Positions 23,516-33,707 of a stretch of 64,000 bases of DNA are shown in pieces (positions within the stretch are counted from its first letter, which is position 1; every line of letters starts with the position of its first letter). This DNA is from Molossus alvarezi. Lineage: Eukaryota; Chordata; Mammalia; Chiroptera; Molossidae. Under the pieces are notes generated by a model. That model saw only the letters and a program-made list of their open reading frames with translations. It did not search any database and was not told where the DNA came from. Made by a program: the position numbers and the translations under genes. The stretch spans positions 186,001 through 250,000 of the forward strand of contig JBAWUJ010000098.1 in assembly GCA_037176705.1 (NCBI GenBank). Reading direction: 5' to 3'.

Positions 23516-25217
23516 TTGCGTAGAGGCCCACCGCTTAAAACAAATGTCCTCCTCAAGGACCCAAAACAGGACACTAGCTACACATTGTGGGCTCCCTGGC
23601 TCAGCAGCAGACATTTGCTGCTCCTTGTTGTTTCTTACCAGCTACCAGCTCACAGCTGTGGCCACATGGTGAGTTGGTCTGCATCCGAAGACAGTGGGGC
23701 TCCCCCGGCACCGTGGTCAGGAGAAGACCTGGAAGGGCCCTTAAGATCAAAACAGGGTCAGGGTTCCTGAAGCACTATGTGGGGGTGGGGCTGACGGAAC
23801 AGGGACCCTGCATGCCAGGGTAGGTGGGATGGCACAGTGACCTCCAGTTTCAGGGTGAACTTTGTGAGTGGCAGAAACTCTATTGGCGAGGGCGGAGGCA
23901 AGGCATGCTGAGCCATTCCTGGACATGCACTATTCACGCAGGTGGTGGGACTGTCCCATGGGGAGCAAACATGTACCACCAAGTAGGCCGAGGCCCAATA
24001 CCCGAAGAGGACAAGCCTGAGGAGGAGCAGCAAACAGAGGCAGGGACTGGAGGGACCAGTGCCTGGAGCACCGGCGAGGCACTGGACACACTGCAGGCCC
24101 TTCAGTTCCAGCTGAACTTTGAGAAAGATCAAGCCTGCAGGGCCTACAATCCAGTGAAGTGCAAGGCTGCTCAGTGAAGAAAGACCATTCTTGAACACAG
24201 AAGGTTGATCATTCAGTGCATTCCAGGCGTCTAGTCCAAAGCTGTTTCCTTGACGATGCCCTTCTGGCTTGACTGTGAAACAGGCAGAAGGAGCCTGGCC
24301 AAGGTGAAGGTTTGGTTGCAGAGGAAACAGCCTGCTATCCCTGGTGGCACTTACCTGGGAAAGTGTGAATCTGTCAGTCAGTCTCTAGGACAAAAAGTAT
24401 CAGCATCAGGTACCACTGCCACAAATCACATATTGGAATCATTTATTGTTTTTGGCAATCTAAAATTCCTTCATTTTCTATTGTACCTCCCTCCAACAAC
24501 CTCAGAAAAATTTTTTAACAGTGAGCTTAGTGGGAAACACAGTTGGTTACTAACAAAATATAAGCCAAGTGAGTCCTGTATCCTCTCTCAGAAACAACTG
24601 ATGACAAAATGAATTTAAGGCAGTCAATAATGTGAGTGTCCACCCTCCTTTCATGCTCACACACAGACACAATTATATGAACACAGGTACATGCACCCAC
24701 ACACAAACCTAAATAATGTCATTGCAAGCTGAGAATTTCCAAATTGGAGCAGCTGTTGTCAAACAAAGGTCTTTTAAGAAGACGTGTGCTGACACTGTTT
24801 TGAAGAGCACACAGACTTTTCTCAGGGGACTGAAGAGCAGTGAGAGAGTATATGCACACATCCTTATATCTGAGTCCTCTGAAGCAGCACACAGAGGTCA
24901 GGGGGGGCTCAGGAAAGTGTTGTAAAGGCATTTTTCTTTTATTACTGCTGGCATCCTTAGGATAACATAAAGCCAAAGGTAGTATGGTTGTCAGAATATG
25001 TAAGAAAGGCAGATGAGGAGGAATTTCGACAGGAGGCAATGTCTGCAGTTCATGGAAATGGTCTATGGTGGTCTCCCTTGTGCTCTGTGCCTTTGACCTC
25101 TTCATTTGCTAATCTCTGTAAATTCTTGACCAAAAAGCAGATTCCAAACCTCTGCCAGATACCAGCCATCATCGAAGACCAAGATGAAGACTTGCTGAAC
25201 TACTTGATGAATTGGAG
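23516..25217 (+). pseudogene. TSPY-family pseudogene, copy 1 (exons 1-2)
   Basis: TSPY proteins are NAP/SET-domain factors expressed in male germ cells. Here exon 1 sequence is readable to about 24252. The 23824-24177 frame contains the acidic stretch PEEDKPEEEQQTEAGT and the family signature EALDTLQALQFQLN. A TGA at 24175-24177 is followed in the same frame by a recognisable continuation (RRLIIQCIPGV) and a second stop (TAG, 24235-24237). Exon 2 is 25141-25217, with acceptor AAAAAGCAG and donor GGAG|GTCAGA, encoding IIEDQDEDLLNYLMNW. It is 77 nt instead of the 78 seen at 29699-29776, so it is frameshifted. Exons 3-5 are absent downstream. The ATG at 23666 overlaps a GTGAGT that could be a splice donor, so the true start is unresolved. 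It is a pseudogene. Confidence 0.8.
25141..25217 (+). pseudogene. TSPY exon 2, copy 1 (77 nt, -1 frameshift)
   Basis: Bounded by AG at 25139-25140 and GT at 25218-25219. Relative to the 78-nt exon of the 28-kb copy, one base is missing in the AATTGGAG end (expected AAT TTG GAG). It encodes the acidic DEDLLNY motif of the NAP/SET fold. Confidence 0.8.
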
Positions 25218-26270
25218 GTCAGACCGGGGACACAGAGTATTAGGCTAGGCGGAGAGGACCTGTGGCCAATGCCCTACAGCACTACCAAGGAATGCAGGAC
25301 CCAGTGGAGGGAGCTGGGAGGCGGACGTGTTTCTGAGGAGCCCAGGTGCTGAGCACTCCATGGTGAGTTATTTCACCTGTGAATGTCCTATCCAAAGGAA
25401 TTGTAGAAAAAAAGTCTCAAGTCAAATGGAAGGTACCCTAGGGTAGTAACAAGCAGGAAGGAGGATGAATAAAGGCAACTCGAGTACCTTAGTGCCCACA
25501 GAGTACAAGCAGTCTCAGGTGTTCTGAGCACCTATAATTTCATGGGCCCCTGGGAAAGAAACCTGTTGATTCACCAAATTCCTGCATTAGTACTTCTTGT
25601 CCTTTTGGCACTTCCTTGGTCTCCCCACAAATCTGAGTGAAGTCCTACCCTACATGCCCTATCCATTGTCCGGACTTCCAATTCACCCTCCTTTCTGATT
25701 TTACATTGCCCATTAGTGTGCCTCTGCCAAGCCCACAATGGTGACAGTGTGACTGGGTTGTGGAGGCCAATAAGAAGTACTGGGGAAGGAAAGGGAAATG
25801 TGATTCAGAAGGGGGACTTCCTTCCTGAGGACACCATGCGTCAGAGAGTTTGTTTATGTGCACGTGTGAGTGCATGCCAAGGAACACTCCACATTCGGAA
25901 GTGCACAGGAGAGAAGTTGCAATATGGCTACCTAGCACAAGACATGCATAAACTGCACCCTGTGCCAGCCATGCTGAGGCATTCTGGATGGCCTCCCACT
26001 CAGGTTGAAAGGAAGAGGAGGAGATAGAATGTGGAAGATTCAGAGTGCAAATGCCATCCACCTTGAGATTGACCTAAAAATAAATTTAAAAACATGCAAC
26101 CTGTTTTCTTCTTTGTGTTGTTTCTATCAAGGGAAATGCAGTAGTGTGTAGGAGATGACCTCACAATGGGCTGATGAATGGTCAACTTCTGGAATTTCCA
26201 CACTGGGGCAGAGAAGCAAGGCTATGCAATTGGATACAAGGTTCCAGATGCCTTAAATTTTATTCAGTCC
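25218..26270 (+). other. TSPY intron/flank remnant without exons
   Basis: The 25290-25540 part is homologous to 32830-33070 (CTTGTGAATGTC or CTGTGAATGTCC, then GTGCACAGA or GTGCCCACAGAG). The rest is unassigned. I found no exon 3, 4 or 5 here. Confidence 0.5.
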
Positions 26271-26576
26271 TTTAGGGTGATGCCTGGGAGTTGGAGAAAT
26301 GTACTGAGTGGCTTATGGTGATAGATCTTGTTCAATGGTCACAGAACTGTCACTGTGTACAGTTGGGGATAGGAGACCCTGACTGTCATACTGAGGTAAT
26401 CACAGGTGTTTTTTCCCACACCAGGCATGTCATAAGTCCTAGGTGTATGTGCGAGGGCCACTCTACAACACCTGCATCAGTAAGTCATACTAATGGGACA
26501 ATTTGTCATAGCCTCATCCACTGTGAGACAAAGGAAACCAACAACTTAATTCACACATAGAGGAAAGGCTAAAACA

Positions 26577-26628
<52 letters not shown>

Positions 26629-27344
26629 AAACTTTAGCACAGGACACCTGAATTGGAACATAACTCATCGCATTTCACCTTGGAAGCCTGCCATAACTTT
26701 TTTTATACAACATTACACACTCTTACATTGCTGCTGTTGAAACCAGCGTAGCCTTTAGAAAGAATACTGGATTGTCAGGATTCAGAGCAAAAATAAACCT
26801 TAGCTGCTTTTCTGCCTGTGGTCAGCTGGGATGTAAATAGTGTGTGGGCCCCCAACATTAGCACCCAGAGCAGGGACAAAAAAGCCTAATTGTTTCAATA
26901 GTACATTTCAGGCATAGTCCCATTTCCTGTGTGAACAGCCCCAAATGCCTGCAGATGTATCAGGGGCTGGAAAGTACCTGTTTGAATTCAAACACTGCAG
27001 AGTATCCTGAGCTGGTGCTGCCATGGTAGCCAGTCATAGAGAGCTCTCTCTGTGCTGCTCTCAAAGGGGTCATGGAACCGGGCATTTTGCAGAGTCGTAG
27101 CTTTGGAGGAGACACGGTTGTCTTCAGATGCCTTAGAAAGGCTTGTACAAAAGGTGGGACCACAGCGTTTGAATTCTATTGGTCACCAGAACGGATGCCC
27201 ATGGCTGAAGGGACAGCTGTTTCCATTACTGACCAAGTCTTTGTAATGGAGCTGTCCTGTCCCTGGTCGTGTGGATCAGCTATTTGGAGTGCAGAGATTT
27301 CACTCTCACATCCGATTTCTCTCAGTCGTCTGGGTGGGTCTCTC
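26271..27344 (+). repeat. TSPY 5'-flanking block (unit 'A'), copy 3
   Basis: A more diverged direct copy of 21300-22440 (ACACCTGCATCAGTAAGTCA near 26468; GGAGACACGGTTGTCTTCAG near 27105). It includes a (TA)n tract at 26580-26625. It ends where it meets the block found inverted at 10375-10990. Confidence 0.6.
26580..26625. repeat. (TA)n microsatellite, about 46 bp
   Basis: Uninterrupted TA dinucleotides following AACAGCCA. Confidence 0.98.
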
Positions 27345-28327
27345 TCAACTTTTGTCCTGAAAAATATCAATGACACAGTAAAAGGACTGGGGTCTATTAG
27401 CACACAGGTCAACTCTTTCCTGCACTGGAGACACTTTCTGGCTATGACTGACCCCGGCGTGGGTGGATAGATGAGAAAAAGGGGGGGCAAGGGCACACCT
27501 CAAAGAGCATTAACCAGGGGCAGAGCAAACGATGGAAACTAGAGAGGAAGCAGGAGTCTTTTCCTTGTCCGGGTTCCCTGAGCTTTGCACTCTCCCAGGA
27601 AGGAGGATCAGGCCCTCCCGACACAGCCTTCCCCTGTCTGCACCTTAGACCTCAGCTACCCGATGTGCCGGGAAAGGCTCTCCTGCCCAGGACGCTCACC
27701 CTGTCTGTTCCCAGGGTCACTGAGGACCAGAGGCAGAGTGAGGCGGGAAACTACTGGACTGGGAAAGAGCTGTTAGATGCAGGGTGAACAGCAGACGTTG
27801 CAGGAAGGCCAGCGGTGTGGAGGGAGGATGGCCTTGCCCAGGGATTCTGGGCTCCTGGTGAGAAGGAGGCAGCCTCCCCTCAGGGCGGGGCTGTGTGGGG
27901 TGACACCCACTGGGCACGCTCTGATTGGAAGAGACTTTGCAGAGCCTGTTGTGTGGGACAGTCCTTGGGGCATGGCCAGCTGGACATCCATTGCCTGTGA
28001 CTTAGACACAATCTCATTTGCATATGCTTCTGGTAGTGGGCGCATACAGGAAGTTCCGGATCCAGACACAGGCCTTAGCTTAGGCAGTGGACCTGGTGGG
28101 CTCTGCAGTCACCCTGCTCCAAGAACCTACTTCCGGGCACCACCAGGCCTCTGTCAGGACCCATCGCCACTCAGGCTGTGTTTGCGGTCAGTGGGTTCCT
28201 CAGGCCCCCCGTCATTCAGTCCCTGTAGGAGGCCCTGAGGTGACCCAGACCCTCCTGAGCAGTGAGGACGCTAGGGGGCGTTGGCACCAAGGAGGAGGGG
28301 CCGAGTGGGACTGAGCAGGGCCTTTTC
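27345..28327 (+). promoter_or_regulatory. Upstream region of TSPY body at 28.3 kb
   Basis: 27345-27930 is the directly oriented partner of the inverted block at 10375-10990. 27930-28327 is GC-rich and runs into the coding start. Open frames on both strands here (for example 27777-28238) are not family members and probably reflect composition. No TATA box is evident. A promoter role is inferred only from position. Confidence 0.45.
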
Positions 28328-29175
28328 ATGTCCCTGTTCATGCAGGAAGGAGCTGAGGCCCAGGAACTGATGGTGGAGGTGGTACTGAGGGGACATTGTG
28401 GGCTTCAGCTTGAGGGCAACATGCAGGAGGGGGTGCTGGTGACAAGGGAAGCAGCCTTGGCAGCTAGCGAGGAGTTTTGTCCTGACCTAGAGCTGGGGAG
28501 GCCAAAGGAGGTGTTGGCCATGGAGGGCTTTGTGCAGGAGGGGGGGGTGAGGATCAGCAGGGACCTGAGTGTGAGGAGCCCTGGCAAGAGGAGAGGGTCC
28601 AGAAAGAAAGGTTGGTGTCCGGGAAGCACTTTGTCCTGGAGTTGCAGGGCCTCAGATTGGCGGTGCAACAGGTTGTAGCGGGTGGCATGCTGGGGCAAGG
28701 GGAGGAGGTTTTTTCAGACCTGGGGTCGAGGAGGCAAGAGGACGTGATGCATGGAGATCTGTTGCAGTTGGAGAAGGAGGATGAGGGCATTCCTGTTCCA
28801 GAAAGTGAGGTTCAGGGGGAGGACAAGGAGGCCTGTCAGAGGAAATTAATTGCTGAGAAGCAGACTGTCCTGGATGGGGAGGACGTTGTGAAGACTGTGG
28901 AGATGCGAGGTGAGGGGCAACCAGAATCAGAGACTGACACAAAGCAGCAAGAAGAGAAGTCCAAGGAGCAGAAGCAGGATGAGTGTGGGCAGGGTGGGCA
29001 GTGCACCTTGTCCCCACTGGAGGGGCTCCAGGCCCTTCAGTCAGAGATGGAGCCTGTGAATGAGCAAGCCGGCAAGTCCTCTCTGCTCAAGCGCAAGACA
29101 TGGGAGAGGCCCAGGCCTTACTTAGAACTGAGAAGCACCCATATTGAGCACATCTTTAGATTCTGGGCCAAAGCT
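28328..29175 (+). pseudogene. TSPY exon 1 (28-kb copy)
   Basis: Two overlapping open frames cover it. Frame 2 runs from 28328 to the G-run at about 28538-28545. Frame 1 continues from there to 29175. A change of one base in the eight-G run would join the two. The later part reads TWERPRPYLELRSTHIEHIF then RFWAKA, which is the helix leading into the NAP domain. Confidence 0.75.
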
Positions 29176-29698
29176 GTATCCTTCAGGCTGTATGAGGTGT
29201 CCACAATGCAGCTCTTCCAGTGCAGGAGAAAGGGATCAGTGAGGACTGTTCAGAAGCAAAATCACGTCAGAGAAAAACTTGGTGTAGACCACAGTCTGGC
29301 CTAGACCTTGAGTTGTCCTTTATCTTGTATGGCACCCCAAAACATAGTGCAGGGGCTAGGTTCCACATCAGATGCAGGAACACAGCAGGTCTAAATGTGA
29401 ACCTTTTGAGTCAGAGTCAGGAATGTGGTGTCGGCAGAGGCAACCATATTGTATACTTTCCAGCCAGCAGCACAAAGAATCAGGTGGAAATCCTGGTGTG
29501 TCAGGCAATAGATTTGGACTGTGTTGGTGTCAATCCTTGCAGGCATCAATATCCACTGTGTTCCTTTTGGCCTTGTGTGGAAGAGGGGGCATGAGGCACA
29601 GAGAATTCAGAGAAAGCAAGGCCGTTCCCTGCTTCTGGCCAATTTTCTAACCATTTTAGATGCAGAATGTGGTATGCAGGCTCTTTGACCCAAAGCAG

Positions 29699-29776
29699 TT
29701 TGTCAGCTACCCGGAACTGTCAGCCATGATCTGTGAGCAAGATGAAAAGATGTTCAGCCTCATGATCAATTTGAAG
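29699..29776 (+). pseudogene. TSPY exon 2 (28-kb copy), 78 nt, open
   Basis: Acceptor CAAAGCAG|TTTGTC and donor TTGAAG|GTCAGC. It encodes 26 residues, including ELSAMICEQDEKMFSLMINL, the conserved NAP/SET segment. The upstream RLFDPK triplets (29678-29695) are intronic if this acceptor is right. Confidence 0.82.
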
Positions 29777-29895
29777 GTCAGCCTGGAGTGGCAGAGAGGG
29801 AGGCAGAGTGGAAATTTGACCTTATTCTTGCCAACTGGAGAAGGTGTGTGTCCCCAAGACAAATTTCACCCTCCTGATACCCTTTTTTTCTACAG

Positions 29896-30006
29896 GTGGA
29901 GGAAGTCAGGCATGCCAGTGAATGCTTCAAGATTTTTTGTTCTTTCACAATAGCCCCTACATCTGCAATAATGTGATTGTGAAGGATTATCTCATTACTC
30001 TCTAAG
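29896..30006 (+). pseudogene. TSPY exon 3 (28-kb copy), -1 frameshift and TAA
   Basis: Acceptor TTTCTACAG|GTGGAG and donor CTAAG|GTTAGA. It starts VEEVRHASECFKI, then loses frame (14 instead of 15 bases between the Ile codon and AAT AGC). The other frame continues NSPYICNNVIVKDYLITL and hits TAA two bases before the splice phase base. Confidence 0.8.
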
Positions 30007-30097
30007 GTTAGAGGAGGCTGCCTGCATGGGTGGCAACAGGGAGTGGGTTGAGGTTAAAAGGGCATGCATCAATTATCACATACACATCTTCCTGCAG

Positions 30098-30240
30098 GAT
30101 ACATGGTGTCCAACTGCACTCCCATTCAGTGGTCTCAGCATTATGAAAGAGTGGTCTACCAGTGCTGGCACCAAAACAGCAGCCTGAACTTCAACTGGTT
30201 CTCTGACCACATCGTGGCTGAATGCAGCAGGATTGTAGAG
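30098..30240 (+). pseudogene. TSPY exon 4 (28-kb copy), open
   Basis: Acceptor CTTCCTGCAG|GATACATG and donor GTAGAG|GTGGGG. The open frame includes CTPIQW, YQCWHQNSSLNFNWFSDH and AECSRIVE. The family usually has two Phe in the NFFNWFSD motif; one is missing here. Confidence 0.85.
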
Positions 30241-30346
30241 GTGGGGCCTCACCTGCAATGCCACAATGGTGCTGCTGTGTTTTTAGCTGCTTGAGTTGAC
30301 ATTCAAAGTCCAGCCTTATTCTGACCAGCTGTGTTCTTTCAACAAG

Positions 30347-30429
30347 ATCATCATAAAAACCTGTGGTGCAATCCTTGAAGTACTATGTGAGGACGATTGC
30401 TTCAGGGGAGGGGAGAAGGAGTCGGACAA
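30347..30429 (+). pseudogene. TSPY exon 5 (28-kb copy), -2 relative to 39-kb copy
   Basis: Acceptor TTTCAACAAG|ATCATC and donor GGACAA|GTGAGG. 83 nt against 85 nt in the orphan exon at 39608-39692, so the conserved LKYYVR segment lies out of frame with the exon start. Confidence 0.75.
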
Positions 30430-31070
30430 GTGAGGAGGTCCCAGCTAGGGTCTCAAACTTGCCTTGCCCATTAGCTGGGGCATTTCTTTCCCACATGGAC
30501 ACATTGAGGATGGGAGAAATAGAAACTGTGTCCTCAAGTTTTCATAGTGTCACCAGGATACAGGAAGTCTGGATAACTACATTGCCATTCAGACGCTTAC
30601 TGAGGAAGCTTAAGTAAGATGAGGGAGTGGGCATTCCAATTGCTCTCCAAATAATAGCACACTCATTGTCCTGCTCCTCAGGACTCTCATTCCAGATCAT
30701 CCAAACCTCTCCCCCCACATTCTCCTTTATAAGTAGAGTTTTGCCTCATGTTCTTTCTGCCTCCCTTCCACCAATAGCCAGTGTCTTCATTATAAAAATA
30801 TGTACACTGCTCTGCCCCTGTTATTTCTCCTGATCATGACAGGTGTTTTCACTTTCTTTCTGTGTTTCATTCCTGTGGGGTCCACTTAGAATACTGTTCA
30901 CTATAAATTGCTTGAGATGGAGTGTGTTGAAAATAGGACTGCAGGAAATTTCAGAAATCCCACAAACACTCTTCAATTACCTGCTTGGCAATGCCCAGTT
31001 CCTCTGAGGGCTGGGTCTATTATGTTTCAGAAGTAGATACGTTCATTTGATGCTCCAAAATCTCCAGGGC
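30430..31070 (+). other. TSPY 3' flank
   Basis: Homologous to 39693-40200 (ACAGGAAGTCTGGATAACTA against ACAAGAAGTCTGGAGAACTG; AAGATGAGGGAGTGG). No further exon is seen. The family's short last exon could lie here but is too small to identify. Confidence 0.6.
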
Positions 31071-31655
31071 CCACACTCTACTGAGACCTCATATTACCTG
31101 CTCCCCTATGACACCCTCTGTCTCCGCTGCCCATATTCCACTGTGACACCAAATGGCTTCCACAATCTTCTTTTTAGCATGACACCCCAAGGTTCCACAG
31201 CCCACCTTACACTTTGACAACATAGCAGTTTTATTGCACACTGTCCTCCCTGAATCTCTGGGCTCCCACTGTCCACAGTATAACATATCACCACGTCCTT
31301 TCTCCTTACCCCAATCTACTGTGACAGACCAGGGTTATTGTCCAAAATTCACATTTTTGCCCACCACACACTGTCAGATATTAGCATATGCAATGCCCAA
31401 ACTCCACTTTTATAACCGGTGGCTGCCAACACATACGATCAACCATGAAATCCCAGAGATGACATTGCACACACCCTTCTGTGATCCCAAAGGTTCCCCA
31501 TGTGGATATGCCCAGTTCATAGCACTGGGATCCCATGTAATACTCTGCAGTCTAACACCTCCTTAGCTCCCACACTCATACCCACTGCGACACTGCAGGG
31601 CTCCCACTGCACTTTTTTTCTGACACCTCAGAGTCCGCACTCTTTAACTACACAG
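31071..31655. repeat. Degenerate minisatellite-like stretch
   Basis: A loose recurring pattern of CCCACACTCTACTGTGACAC-like segments, each followed by a CCACA or GGCTCCCAC run, is seen at about 40-60-bp spacing (31070, 31130, 31190, 31260, 31310, 31570). Units are poorly conserved, so periodicity is uncertain. Confidence 0.4.
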
Positions 31656-31689
31656 TGATTCCTGAGTAATACAGAACGAGACATGATTT

Positions 31690-31974
31690 AGCTCAACATG
31701 TGATTGTGTCCTCAGGCTATTTGACCAGAAATATGCTTTTTTAAAAAACAAATCAAATGATGAGGAGCTGGTGAACCACCAGTTGACAGAATTCCTCAGG
31801 TGTGGCCAAGAACCAGATGTATGGAGGTAGGGATGAGGTATGGCAGACCTTAACTTTTAGTTCCTTACTTTGCGGATATTGTCTGGAATGACAAAGCAAG
31901 AACAGGCTGACCTCTGATTCACAGTCTTTTTCCCTGGTCATGTAAAAGGCAATTTTTCTTAAATAAAATCCTCA
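31690..31974 (+). other. Possible remnant of TSPY intron/exon boundary
   Basis: AGGCTATTTGACCAGAAATA at 31714 resembles AGGCTCTTTGACCCAAAGCA, which leads into exon 2 at 29678, but the following frame (KNKSNDEELVNHQL) does not continue the TSPY match. Recorded as a doubtful remnant. Confidence 0.3.
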
Positions 31975-32215
31975 CCTCAGCATACATTTCTATGTATCTT
32001 CAGATTGAGTGACAGGGGGAAAATAGAGACACAGAGAGAGTAAGAAGTATCGATGTAAATGCAACACATCCATTGTTGGTCTTCCACAGCACCCCTACCA
32101 GGCTCAGGTACTGAACAACAACTGACATATGGGACCTTGACCTGAATCAAGACTGTGATTCTGTGGTTCATAGTCCAATGGTCTAACCACTGAGCAAAAC
32201 TGGCAAGGGCTGAGA
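31975..32215 (-). mobile_element. VES-type SINE
   Basis: AGATTGAGTGACAGGGGGAA, ACACAGAGAGAGTAAGAAGT, ATCGATGTAAATGCAACACA, CACCCCTACCAGGCTCAGGT, and a tRNA-like end AATGGTCTAACCACTGAGCA. Confidence 0.85.
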
Positions 32216-33425
32216 GACACTTTTAAGAGTCCTGAATCCATGGGTGGCACAGGAGCTCCTGACTTCTATGTTCCCATTTTCTTCACTTGGGAAGTTACTC
32301 AAGTTCAATATGACTATGAAATCTGCCATTGATATAAAAGAACACCAGAGATGGTTTAGGTTGGCATGTCTGCTAAAGCAGAAGCTAAGGCAGTGACATG
32401 TAATGAGAAAAGTTCATAGCCAGAGCTGCCTTCCCTGTGTGGGGCAGGCTTGAAAGAAAGGGTTTAGGTTGAGGGTTTGACCTGTGCTGTTACAGCATGG
32501 AGTGTGCTAGGCATGATGTATGTAAATTGGGGATCACTGCAGCTCCCTGATCAGTCATCTACAAAAGACACAAAGTCAGATGTCTGACAACAGATTAAAA
32601 CCTTGACCACTTGAACTACATAAGCCAATCCGAATGTTTAACAGTTGAGGAAAACACTAAACAACAGTTTATTTTTCTCTGAAGCAATAATTAAACCTAC
32701 TACGCAAAGGACACTTGCACATGAGCTAATCCTGACATTTTAATGTTGTCCAGAATGCCATGATTTTCCCCATACACACTGGCACCTAGCCATTGATCTC
32801 CTCAAAACCACATTTTCCTGCAGCAATAACTGAGGGGTGTATGTCTCAGGAGTGGGGGCAGGGAGGAGCACATTTGACAAGGAGCTTACATGTGCACGTT
32901 TGAAAGGTGAGTAGCTGTACTTGTGAATGTCTTTTCTAAAGTCAATGTGAAAAATGTGGCTCAGGTGTATTTGACATTACCCTCAGGCACCCGGGAGTGG
33001 GTGTGAGGATTGAAAAGGGAATGTGGGAGGCTTTAGTGTGCACAGAAAATTAGCCGCTGGGGGATCCCTGAACACCTACGCTTTTGGAAGGATGACCTGG
33101 ACTACTCTCAAGAAAAACGGTTTTTCACCAGGTTTAGTCCGACTTTGTGAAATAGTATTTTTTGGCTTGTACAGTTCCCAAGGCCTGTTTCCACTGCTGG
33201 TAAACATTTTTCTCTCATAATTCATCTTTTTGTGATTGCAATTCAGATTCTTGATGCATGTAGTCAGCTCTCTGTAGCCACACATCCAGCACTTATTGTC
33301 CTCAGCTACTATTTTCCTGGATGAGGAATTTCACACATTGGACCAGTGTCCCTCCACATGACCTAAGATTGATTCTCTATCCTGCTTGGGATCCATTAGA
33401 GGAATTAGTAGGCTGCTGAGTTCAT
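32216..33425 (+). repeat. TSPY flanking blocks 'A' then 'B'
   Basis: 32340-32720 is a diverged copy of the A block (AAACACTAAACAACAGTTTA against AAAGAACATAGTTTATTTGC context). 32830-33070 matches 25290-25540, and 33230-33420 matches 20690-20865. The B block is cut at about 33425-33437 by the LINE-1 and resumes at 39299. No exon is seen in this part. Confidence 0.65.
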
Positions 33426-33707
33426 GCTTTTCTGCTTTTTTCTTTTTTTTATGAATTTATTTATTTATTTATTTATTTTTGTTACAGATATTTTACCTCT
33501 TTACCCCATTGGCACCCCCACCCTACCCCCCCTCCACCCTTTCCCCGGCTTAGTTGTCCATGTCCATTGGTCATGCATACATGCATATAAGTTCTGTGGT
33601 TTATCTCTTCCCAACCCACCCCCCCCATCCTCTCTTCTGAGGGATGTCAGTCTGTGCCCTACTTCCATGTGTCTGGGTCTACTGTATTCCTCAGACTGTT
33701 ATGTTCA

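Larger units (their letters stand above)
28328..30429 (+). pseudogene. TSPY-family gene body, five exons recognisable, frame-disrupted
   Basis: This is the best TSPY copy. ATG at 28328 (MSLFMQEGAEAQ) begins exon 1, which ends at 29175 after RFWAKA. Exon 2 is 29699-29776 (78 nt, FVSYPELSAMICEQDEKMF). Exon 3 is 29896-30006, exon 4 is 30098-30240 (STPIQW-like CTPIQW, NSSLNFNWFSDH) and exon 5 is 30347-30429. Exon 1 carries a long acidic/Glu-rich section and the hallmark LEGLQALQSEMEPVN. Joined across introns, FWAKA+FVSYPEL matches the NAP/SET family exactly in register, supporting these junctions. Disruptions: a frame change in exon 1 at a G-run near 28540, one base missing in exon 3 near 29940, an in-frame TAA at the exon 3 end, one Phe codon missing in exon 4, and two bases missing in exon 5. 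The exon 1 donor is weak (GCT|GTATCC). Classed as a pseudogene unless the assembly is in error at these sites. Confidence 0.85.

Noticed and set aside
27777..28238. Long open frames in the GC-rich TSPY upstream DNA
   Set aside because: High GC lowers stop frequency. The frames are not preserved in the inverted copy at 10.4-11.0 kb.
28652..29017. Minus-strand 121-codon frame opposite TSPY exon 1
   Set aside because: Antisense shadow of the acidic exon.
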